From positions 1 through 5,290 of the forward strand of contig JAAVAG010000074.1 of NCBI GenBank assembly GCA_014804185.1: 5,290 bases of DNA, read 5' to 3'. Both the position numbers and the translations under genes were made by a program. Position 1 is the first letter of the stretch. The number at the start of each line of letters is the position of its first letter. The notes below the pieces were generated by a model. It saw only the letters and a program-made list of their open reading frames with translations, was not told the origin of the DNA and searched no databases. This stretch comes from Lachnospiraceae bacterium (lineage in GTDB: Bacteria; Bacillota; Clostridia; Lachnospirales; Lachnospiraceae). Positions 1 to 5,235 of this stretch are shown here, in pieces.

Positions 1-128
1 ACGGACAAAAGCGGCATTCTGACCCGGCTGACGCCATAGGCAAACCCCGCTCCGAACGCATCCACGGAGATCGCCGTCACCAGAATCAATATCTGCATGA
101 CGATCATTGTCCATTCTGTTATATACAT
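1..128 (-). CDS. ytaF: YtaF/MntP-family membrane protein, 5' end only (partial)
   Basis: The reverse strand encodes an open N-terminus that leaves the window at base 1. After a short hydrophobic start (ILILVTA) it reads ISVDAFGAGFAYGVSRVRMPLLS. The pattern S-[LV]-D-[AS]-F-x-x-G-x-x-Y-G followed by a basic, proline-containing stretch is typical of the first transmembrane helix of YtaF, a sporulation-associated relative of the manganese exporter MntP. In that superfamily the Asp in helix 1 is part of the putative metal path. YtaF's own function is not established. Only about 42 residues are visible. The start is uncertain: in-frame ATG codons begin at 128, 107 and 98, and none has a good Shine-Dalgarno sequence. 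Position 128 is the farthest upstream before the in-frame stop at 150-152, but it directly abuts a hairpin and T-run, so 107 or 98 may be real. A plain MntP family member is the main alternative. Confidence 0.62.
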   Translation of the reverse strand, partial: MYITEWTMIVMQILILVTAISVDAFGAGFAYGVSRVRMPLLS

Positions 129-176
129 AAAAACACCGAAAATCTCTTTTTACTATCTTATTCAGAGACTTTCGGT
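129..176 (-). terminator. Hairpin plus T5 between the small ORF and ytaF (terminator or leader structure)
   Basis: On the minus strand ACCGAAAGTCTCT (176 to 164) pairs with AGAGATTTTCGGT (147 to 135). This gives a 13-bp stem with one G-U pair and a 16-nt AT-rich loop. The stem is followed by G and then TTTTT (133-129), which is the shape of an intrinsic terminator, although the stem is not GC-rich. It lies 3' of the small membrane protein gene and ends directly at the first possible ytaF start. It could end the small gene's transcript, or it could act as an attenuator in front of ytaF. The opposite strand has no T-run after the stem, so only minus-strand termination fits. Confidence 0.45.
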
Positions 177-217
177 CAGTTCTTGCCCTTTGATGCGGTT
201 TTATCCGGACATGTATG

Positions 218-337
218 TCACTTTTTGCGTTTCTTCCCCCCGGCGGAAATTTCCTTTTTCACCGCAAAATAAATGTAAAGCAGCGCTATTGCCAACTGTA
301 TGCCCGCGGCAAGTTTCCATTTCACATTGTCACGCAT
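218..337 (-). CDS. Small single-pass membrane protein, 39 aa, function unknown
   Basis: The reading frame begins MRDNVKWKLAAGIQLAIALL and ends with a lysine/arginine-rich tail (GGKKRKK) before TGA. Residues about 9-26 form one hydrophobic helix (LAAGIQLAIALLYIYFAV). It is preceded by a charged N-terminus with two Lys and one Arg and followed by a strongly basic C-terminus, so the topology is ambiguous. A purine-rich ribosome binding site (AAAGGGAG) lies five bases before the ATG at 337, which supports this start. Another in-frame ATG at 358 would add seven residues (MAGKGEE) but has no ribosome binding site, because the same purine stretch would then be coding. The gene sits 89 bp upstream of the ytaF start on the same strand and may share its transcript. 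I do not recognise the family. The competing plus-strand frames here lack ribosome binding sites and protein-like composition. Confidence 0.55.
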   Translation of the reverse strand: MRDNVKWKLAAGIQLAIALLYIYFAVKKEISAGGKKRKK

Positions 338-370
338 CTCTTCTCCCTTTCCGGCCATACGTCCACATAC

Positions 371-398
371 TTTGCAGACTGCCTGATCAGACTAAAAT
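371..398 (+). promoter_or_regulatory. Candidate promoter for the FAD/Rieske oxidoreductase gene
   Basis: TTTGCA (371-376) and TAAAAT (393-398) are separated by 16 bp and resemble sigma-A -35 and -10 boxes, matching about 4/6 and 5/6. Transcription would begin near 405, giving a leader of about 55 nt before the ATG at 459. The spacer carries the 8-bp palindrome CTGATCAG (383-390). Two CAGACT copies lie at 375-380 and 388-393. The call rests on consensus similarity and position only. Confidence 0.35.
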
Positions 399-412
399 AT
401 CAGTAAATGTCC

Positions 413-424
413 ATACTATAGTAT
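413..424. promoter_or_regulatory. Perfect 12-bp palindrome ATACTATAGTAT (possible operator)
   Basis: ATACTATAGTAT is its own reverse complement. It lies between the divergently oriented small ORF and the FAD/Rieske gene, just after the predicted plus-strand start site and overlapping the candidate minus-strand -10 box. That position suits a repressor site acting on both directions. It also contains TACTAT on both strands, so its symmetry may simply reflect two overlapping -10-like hexamers. No regulator gene is visible. Confidence 0.3.
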
Positions 425-447
425 TGTGTTGAAAGCTTTTACTTCAA
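418..447 (-). promoter_or_regulatory. Candidate promoter for the small membrane protein gene (and perhaps ytaF)
   Basis: Read on the minus strand, TTGAAG (447-442) and TACTAT (423-418) are separated by 18 bp, a reasonable sigma-A-type pair. Transcription would start near 411 and run leftward through the 39-codon gene and possibly into ytaF. The -35 box overlaps the ribosome binding site of the divergent FAD/Rieske gene, so the two control regions would be interleaved. Confidence 0.35.
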
Positions 448-452
448 GGAGG
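446..452 (+). promoter_or_regulatory. Strong Shine-Dalgarno AAGGAGG that fixes the start of the FAD/Rieske gene
   Basis: AAGGAGG, a perfect anti-16S match, stands six bases before ATG at 459. This favours 459 over an in-frame GTG at 426, which would place the ribosome binding site inside coding sequence. Confidence 0.85.
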
Positions 453-458
453 TACCTC

Positions 459-2054
459 ATGCTCTCTGTCTGGGATTCTACCACATCCAAACAAATCCGG
501 CAACCGCTGGAGCAAAATATCGCTGCGGACGCCGCGGTGATCGGCGGCGGCATGTGCGGGATTCTGACCGCATACCGTCTGAAAGAGGAGGGACTGGACA
601 CCGTCGTGCTGGAGGCAAATGAAACCGGCAGCGGACAGACTCACCTCACCACGGCCAAAATCACGGCGCAGCACGGCCTGTGCTACGACGCGCTGATCCG
701 CAGCGCGGGCTACGCAAAAGCCAAGCAGTATGCCGACGCAAACCGCATCGCCGTCAGGCAGTATGCCAATCTGGTGGAATCGCTGGACATCCATTGCCGT
801 TTTGACAAAGTAAATTCCTACCTCTACACCTGCTGCCGGGATCCTGAGCAGCCCGGCGGCGGCCTGGATGCCCTGCAGCGGGAAAAAGCCGCCGCTCTCA
901 CGCTGGGAATCGAGTGCAGTCTGCTGACCGCTCCCAACGGAAGCACGCTGAATCCCGCGCTTTTGTCCGCCTCCGGCGCGGACCGGATACTGCAGCCATT
1001 AGAAATCACGGGCGCGCTCTGCTTCCCCGGCCAGGCCCAGTTTCACCCCCTGGCCTTTCTCTATTTTCTGGCAAAAAAACTGCGGATCTACGAACACACT
1101 CCCGTCACCCGGGTACAGGGACACAACGTATTCACCCCGCGGGGAAAAGTATCCTGCAAATATGTGGTCTTCGCCTGCCACTATCCCTTTCCCCTGTTCC
1201 CCGGCGAATACTTTATGAAACTGCATCAGGAACGCTCCTATGTGCTGCAGCTGACAAATATGTCACAATTTTCCGACGACTTTGCTCCAAAAGGGATCTA
1301 CTACGGTATCGACGAGGGCGGATACTCTCTCCGCTTTATGGATTATTCCCTGTTGTTTGGTGGTCAGGGACACCGCACAGGAAAACTCCCCCAGGACATC
1401 TCCAAAGGTGGCTACCCGGACTGCTATGAACACCTGCGCCGGGATGCGCATGCGCTCTGGCCCGGCCTTACTCCCTGCCGTATGTGGTCGGCCCAGGACT
1501 GCATTTCCCTGGACCATATCCCCTATATCGGCCGTTATTCCTCCGGGGAACCGGACTGGTATGTGGCAACAGGGTTCGGCAAATGGGGCATGACCTCCTC
1601 CATGGCCGCCGCCTCCATCCTGACGGATCTGATCTGCGGCAGGCCGTCCCCCTATGCGGAAGTGTTTTCTCCCCAGAGAATGCTGCCCGGCAGCGCTTAT
1701 CCCGCTCTGGGTGAGCATCTAAAAGAGAGCAGCGCCGGCCTCTGGAGGGGCGCGCTCTGCTCTCTCTCCCGCAGCCCGCACTTTACCCTGGATCCTGCGG
1801 ACCGCAGCTGGATCACCGACAGACTGGCCCCGGGAGAGGGCGGGATCCTGCACAGAAAAGGACATACCATAGGAGCTTATATGGACGAAAACAGTGAACT
1901 CCACCTCGTCTTTCCCAAATGCCCCCACATGGGCTGCCTGCTCTCCTGGAATCCGTCGGACCACACCTGGGACTGCCCCTGCCATGGCTCCCGTTTTAAC
2001 GCGGACGGAGTGCTTCTGGACGGTCCTGCACAGACTGACATTCCCAAATTATGA
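459..2054 (+). CDS. FAD-dependent oxidoreductase (DAO family) with C-terminal Rieske [2Fe-2S] domain
   Basis: This 531-residue cytoplasmic protein has no signal peptide. The N-terminal Rossmann motif is AAVIGGGMCGI (residues 25-35, GxGxxG type), with Glu52 in VVLEA placed to bind the FAD ribose. GSGQTHLTTAKITAQHG (57-73) is the second flavin-contacting block typical of this DAO (D-amino-acid oxidase-like) subgroup. DHIPYIG (352-358) and ATGFGKWGMT (370-379) form the C-terminal flavin-binding block. From about residue 440 there is a Rieske domain. CPHMGC and CPCHGS supply the cluster ligands Cys488, His490, Cys506 and His509. Cys493 and Cys508 match the disulfide pair of bc1-type Rieske proteins. 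The chain ends soon after the domain's usual GPA motif, so it looks complete. The family is widespread in Firmicutes and its substrate is unknown; electrons presumably pass between flavin and iron-sulfur cluster. The start is set by AAGGAGG at 446-452. It appears to be a single-gene transcription unit that converges on the gtrA-like gene. Confidence 0.9.
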   Translation: MLSVWDSTTSKQIRQPLEQNIAADAAVIGGGMCGILTAYRLKEEGLDTVVLEANETGSGQTHLTTAKITAQHGLCYDALIRSAGYAKAKQYADANRIAVRQYANLVESLDIHCRFDKVNSYLYTCCRDPEQPGGGLDALQREKAAALTLGIECSLLTAPNGSTLNPALLSASGADRILQPLEITGALCFPGQAQFHPLAFLYFLAKKLRIYEHTPVTRVQGHNVFTPRGKVSCKYVVFACHYPFPLFPGEYFMKLHQERSYVLQLTNMSQFSDDFAPKGIYYGIDEGGYSLRFMDYSLLFGGQGHRTGKLPQDISKGGYPDCYEHLRRDAHALWPGLTPCRMWSAQDCISLDHIPYIGRYSSGEPDWYVATGFGKWGMTSSMAAASILTDLICGRPSPYAEVFSPQRMLPGSAYPALGEHLKESSAGLWRGALCSLSRSPHFTLDPADRSWITDRLAPGEGGILHRKGHTIGAYMDENSELHLVFPKCPHMGCLLSWNPSDHTWDCPCHGSRFNADGVLLDGPAQTDIPKL

Positions 2055-2061
2055 CGTGTGC

Positions 2062-2089
2062 ATCATTTTCCTTTTTCTCTGAAAATGAT
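2062..2089 (+). terminator. Weak AT-rich hairpin after the FAD/Rieske gene
   Basis: ATCATTTTC (2062-2070) and GAAAATGAT (2081-2089) form a perfect 9-bp stem with a 10-nt pyrimidine-rich loop. It starts seven bases after the plus-strand stop codon, and TTTTC follows from 2089. It could terminate the FAD/Rieske transcript. The stem is AT-rich, the T-run is short, and the whole element lies within the last codons of the opposite-strand gene, so the call is weak. In the minus direction no T-run follows it. Confidence 0.3.
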
Positions 2090-2653
2090 TTTCAAAATCG
2101 GGAAGAACACCCAGAATGAGATCACACAGTTGATCATCATCGTCACAATATCCGCCAGCGTCTCTCCCGTCTTTCCCATATTCCACACTTCTATAAAGAG
2201 TCGGTACACAGGCGCTTTATAGAAGCCCTGCGCCGCCGCCGCGCCTACCGTGATGATCAGATAGGCAGCCACATACCAGGCGGCGGCCCGCCAGACGCTG
2301 CCCGTGGACTTGAAAGTGATTTTCCTCTGGATAAAGAAATTGACGACCTGTGCCACCGCCATGGTGATCTGCACCGCGGCAAAGTACGCAAGCCCGCCCC
2401 CTCCCGTCCCTATGGCTCCCGCCGCGTAGTTAAATATGTAATACGGCGTCCCGTCAAAATTTGTTCCGATCCGTCCCACCTGGAAACCGATATCGATCAG
2501 GGGCGTTCTGCCTAACAGTTCCTTGCAGACCGGCATCAATATCAGCTGCAGGACGGTAACCCCGTTGCTCACCATAAAAAAGACAATAAATTCTGATATG
2601 GCCCTGTGTTTCAGGGCAAATTGATTCCATTTTTCTCTCATTCCCACAACCAT
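2063..2653 (-). CDS. GtrA-like membrane protein (PF04138 type), extended form
   Basis: The 196-residue protein has about four hydrophobic helices at residues 19-43, 84-107, 121-143 and 166-190. NFFIQRKITF (105-114) closely matches the GtrA-family signature NF-x3-R-K-x-[TW]-F just after helix 2. GtrA-like proteins are small polytopic membrane proteins linked to translocation of undecaprenyl-phosphate sugars or to cell-surface polysaccharide modification. The usual length is about 120-150 residues. Here the loop between helices 1 and 2 (about 44-83) is enlarged and rich in Gly, Tyr and Phe, and the helix 3-4 loop is also long. The ATG at 2653 is preceded by GGAAAAGAG. An in-frame ATG at 2641 is possible but has poorer spacing. 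The gene starts 15 bp after the GH2 stop codon, so the two are very probably co-transcribed. No glycosyltransferase partner is visible here. The exact sugar and role are unknown. Confidence 0.82.
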   Translation of the reverse strand: MVVGMREKWNQFALKHRAISEFIVFFMVSNGVTVLQLILMPVCKELLGRTPLIDIGFQVGRIGTNFDGTPYYIFNYAAGAIGTGGGGLAYFAAVQITMAVAQVVNFFIQRKITFKSTGSVWRAAAWYVAAYLIITVGAAAAQGFYKAPVYRLFIEVWNMGKTGETLADIVTMMINCVISFWVFFPILKIIFREKGK

Positions 2654-2668
2654 GCTCTTTTCCGTTTT

Positions 2669-5098
2669 TTATTCCCCCATCCTTTCTGCCTTGTATTTCC
2701 TGTTCTTTGATATCTCAATGGGAATCCTGACAGCCTCTTCCCGCTCTCCGTCCGAAACCGTAATCTGCACTGCCGCAGTATGTCCCGCTTCTTCGGCATG
2801 GCCTGCTCTGACGATGGCCAGCGCCTCCCCGTAGTAAGTTTCTGTCTCCGTGTGCAGAAAACCCTCCGGATTATAGGGACAGGCGTTTCCGAATCCCAGC
2901 AGCTGCCCGCCGCTTACCTGTATTTTTATTCGATGTCTCTCCATGGGCTTCAGGATTCCTCTGCCATCCTCATAGCGGATACGGATATAGGCCAGGCTGC
3001 CCGGCTTCATCTCTCTCTCCTCTGCAGCCGCACGCAAAACCGTCTCCTCTCCTGCCGTCTCCAGGCTGACGCGTCCCTGCTCTCTGCCGTTCCCATCATA
3101 GACGACTGCGGTGAGGACGCCGTTTTCATAGGGCAGCCGGAAAAGAATCCGGCAGTCCCTCTTTCTCTTTTTTCTGTCTATGCTGCGCCCGTTCAGAAAA
3201 AGTTCCGCCTCCGCCGCCCTGGTGTAGACCTCCACTGAAGCTCTCTCTCCCTCGCATCCTCTCCAGGACCAGGATTCCATGGCATCCGTCATCTTCCAAG
3301 CGGAGGGAGAGTGCTTTCCCCTCTGGTATACGGGCCGCACGGCCAGAAACGGCCCCGGTGTGCTCTCCAGCGCCACCTTTGTGTAAGCCGCCTCTCCCAG
3401 CGGCCTGCCCGTCAGATCGATCCGTCCGCTTCCCGCGGTAAGCCATCCCCAGCGGGGCGCGCCTGACGGGGCATAATCCTCATACTCCCAGGCGCCGATG
3501 CCGGCCTCCCCCAGATAGTCCATACCGGCCCACACGAAGTCTCCGATGATCCTCGGATTGTCTCTGGCCAGTTCCCAAAAGCGATATGCATCCCTGCAGA
3601 ACGTCTCGCTTCCCAGGATCAGGCGTCCGGGATACTTTTTCAGGTCGTGCCGGTAGCGCAGGATTCCGTAGTTATAGCCTGCGATATCCATATTTGCAAA
3701 GGCGTCCCTAGTTTTCACGTCACATCCGTGCAGGGTGGCCCCCAGCTTCATGGCGGTATCGCCCAGCATACCCGCCAGCGTATTATAAAACTCGCTGCCC
3801 ACAGGCTTTTTCTTTTTCTCTTTCTCTGCTTTCTTGTCGCTGTACACGCCAAATCCCAGAGAACTGAGCAGGTTGAAAAATATATTGACGCCGCATGTCA
3901 CGGGCCGGGTGGGATCCATGCCATGGAGATATTCCGTCATCTGCCCGGTCAGAGCAATTCCTTTTTTCTGTGCGGTTTCCGCTACTTCGTTCCCGGTGGA
4001 ATACAGGATAACACAGGGATGGTTATAATCCTTTTCCACCATATCCCGCAGATCCTCCCGCCACCACTGCTGCATATGATCCGCATAGTCATATGCGGTC
4101 TTGTGGATATACCACATGTCCGTATACTCATCCATCACCAGCATGCCCAGCCTGTCACAGGCATCCAGCAGCGCGCTGCTGCAGGGATTGTGCGCGCACC
4201 TTATGGCATTGTAGCCGTTCGCTTTCAGAATGCGCACCCTGCGCCTCTCGGCCTCCGGGTAACTGCACGCCCCCAGCAGCCCGTTGTCGTGGTGGATGCA
4301 CGCCCCTTTCAGGATCACTCTCTCCCGGTTGATCTGCAGCCCCTTACCCGCATCCCACTGCAGCATGCGGATCCCGAAATGTCCCTGGCAGCAATCCTTC
4401 CCAAAGCTTACCCGGTAGGTATAGAGCCTGGGTTGTTCCACGGACCACAGCAATGCGTCCGGAAGCTGTGCCTGAAGCCGGAGTTCCCCCCGGGTCTCCT
4501 GCTCCTGCGAAAATAATATTTCCTCCCCGTCCAGCACCTCCACCCGCAGCTTTCCGGCCGCGCTGGTCCGTATATGAAATTCCACTCTGGCGGGCTGGAT
4601 ACCCACCGTATGTACCTGAACGCCCGTGGGAAGAATATGCGCCTTTTCTCCCACATGCAGCCACACGGGCCTGTAGATCCCGGCTCCCGAATACCATCTG
4701 CTGTTGGGCTGATCCGCGTTTCGGGCGAGGACCCGGATATGGTTTTCCTGTCCGTACTCCAGAAACGCATCCGCTTCCACATAGAAATCCGCGTACCCGG
4801 AAGGCCTGTTCGCCGCCATTTTCCCATTGATATGGATCTCCGCATTGCGGTAGACGCCCTCAAATTCCAGCATGACGGTTTTATCCTCCCAGGAATCGGG
4901 AACGAAGAAAGATTTGGTATAAAGATAATCCGCACCGGCAAAATACCCGATATTGTTTCCGCCCGGATTTTCGTCTGCCCGCGGCTCACAGAGCATGGCG
5001 TCATGGGGCAGCGTCACTTCTGTTTTTTGCTCCTGCCGTTCATCTCCGCTCCCAAGCCTTTGATAGAACCATCCGCTGTTAAAATCCAGTCTTTCCAT
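2669..5098 (-). CDS. Glycoside hydrolase family 2 protein (beta-galactosidase-like), cytoplasmic
   Basis: This 809-residue protein has no signal peptide, so it should act on imported sugars. The order is a GH2 sugar-binding jelly roll (about 1-150, with NSRWYSGAGIYRPVWL at 132-147), an immunoglobulin-like domain (about 155-250), a TIM-barrel catalytic domain (about 255-580) and C-terminal beta-sandwich domains (about 590-800) like the DUF4982/GH2 C-terminal modules. ILKGACIHHDNG (262-273) is the barrel entry motif. Glu371 in STGNE is the expected acid/base and Glu498 in LGSET the expected nucleophile; both are present. FVWAGMDYLGE (521-531) is typical of the GalB-like GH2 branch. The substrate is unproven. 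The clear NxK signature of beta-glucuronidases was not found, so a beta-galactosidase-like or related exo-glycosidase is preferred. A lysine-rich segment (421-432) sits in the barrel. The ATG at 5098 follows a purine-rich GGAAGAAGGG, and a promoter lies at 5123-5151. It is the first gene of an operon with the gtrA-like gene. Confidence 0.92.
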   Translation of the reverse strand: MERLDFNSGWFYQRLGSGDERQEQKTEVTLPHDAMLCEPRADENPGGNNIGYFAGADYLYTKSFFVPDSWEDKTVMLEFEGVYRNAEIHINGKMAANRPSGYADFYVEADAFLEYGQENHIRVLARNADQPNSRWYSGAGIYRPVWLHVGEKAHILPTGVQVHTVGIQPARVEFHIRTSAAGKLRVEVLDGEEILFSQEQETRGELRLQAQLPDALLWSVEQPRLYTYRVSFGKDCCQGHFGIRMLQWDAGKGLQINRERVILKGACIHHDNGLLGACSYPEAERRRVRILKANGYNAIRCAHNPCSSALLDACDRLGMLVMDEYTDMWYIHKTAYDYADHMQQWWREDLRDMVEKDYNHPCVILYSTGNEVAETAQKKGIALTGQMTEYLHGMDPTRPVTCGVNIFFNLLSSLGFGVYSDKKAEKEKKKKPVGSEFYNTLAGMLGDTAMKLGATLHGCDVKTRDAFANMDIAGYNYGILRYRHDLKKYPGRLILGSETFCRDAYRFWELARDNPRIIGDFVWAGMDYLGEAGIGAWEYEDYAPSGAPRWGWLTAGSGRIDLTGRPLGEAAYTKVALESTPGPFLAVRPVYQRGKHSPSAWKMTDAMESWSWRGCEGERASVEVYTRAAEAELFLNGRSIDRKKRKRDCRILFRLPYENGVLTAVVYDGNGREQGRVSLETAGEETVLRAAAEEREMKPGSLAYIRIRYEDGRGILKPMERHRIKIQVSGGQLLGFGNACPYNPEGFLHTETETYYGEALAIVRAGHAEEAGHTAAVQITVSDGEREEAVRIPIEISKNRKYKAERMGE

Positions 5099-5122
5099 CC
5101 TGCCCTTCTTCCTTCCCTTCGA

Positions 5123-5151
5123 ATTATGCCGTCAACAACCTGTTATCTGAA
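5123..5151 (-). promoter_or_regulatory. Likely promoter of the GH2-gtrA operon
   Basis: On the minus strand TTCAGA (5151-5146) and CATAAT (5128-5123) are separated by exactly 17 bp, matching sigma-A boxes 4/6 and 5/6. Transcription would begin near 5116, leaving a short leader of about 18 nt that holds the purine-rich ribosome binding site. The site lies between the upstream terminator and the GH2 start, where the operon promoter is expected. No clear operator palindrome overlaps it. Confidence 0.5.
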
Positions 5152-5162
5152 ACAATGCTGAC

Positions 5163-5220
5163 AAAAATGCCGCTCTCCGGACGACTGGGCGCTGCTGCCC
5201 GCACCTGCCGGAAAGCGGCA
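5163..5220 (-). terminator. Intrinsic terminator of an upstream minus-strand gene
   Basis: Arms at 5208-5220 and 5168-5180 form a 13-bp GC-rich stem (minus strand TGCCGCTTTCCGG with CCGGAGAGCGGCA, one G-U pair). TTTTT (5167-5163) follows at once. The 27-nt loop contains a smaller GGGC/GCCC hairpin (5187-5190 with 5197-5200), so the RNA can form a two-level structure. Only the minus strand has a T-run. It lies upstream of the predicted GH2 promoter, so it most likely ends transcription arriving from a gene to the right of the window. A leader attenuator for GH2 is possible only if the operon has a second, more distant promoter. Confidence 0.7.
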
Positions 5221-5235
5221 ATCACTACTGTTTAC

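Noticed and set aside
135..217. Possible riboswitch upstream of ytaF (minus-strand AAAGGGCAAG and CGAAAG recall parts of a GEMM aptamer)
   Set aside because: The second conserved half of the GEMM core (GACGCAAAGC type) and its stems are missing. No yybP-ykoY manganese motif was seen either. The similarity is too short to claim.
97..432. Plus-strand open frame through the left intergenic region
   Set aside because: It has no ribosome binding site and a protein composition unlike a real gene, and it runs antisense to the ytaF start and the small membrane protein gene.
426..458. Upstream in-frame GTG start for the FAD/Rieske protein
   Set aside because: It would put the AAGGAGG ribosome binding site inside the coding region and has no site of its own; the ATG at 459 is ideally spaced.
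3647..4516. Long 289-codon plus-strand open frame opposite the GH2 gene
   Set aside because: It lies wholly antisense to a gene with intact family motifs and catalytic residues, lacks a ribosome binding site, and reads as a His/Pro/Gln-rich shadow of the coding strand.
2669..5098. Beta-glucuronidase assignment for the GH2 enzyme
   Set aside because: The NxK carboxylate-recognition signature of glucuronidases was not found near the nucleophile region; only the general GH2 family is supported.
5130..5135. TTGACG on the minus strand as the -35 box of the GH2 promoter
   Set aside because: The hexamer is a good match but no -10-like sequence lies 16-18 bp downstream; the CATAAT nearby is only one base away. 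TTCAGA with a 17-bp spacer fits better.
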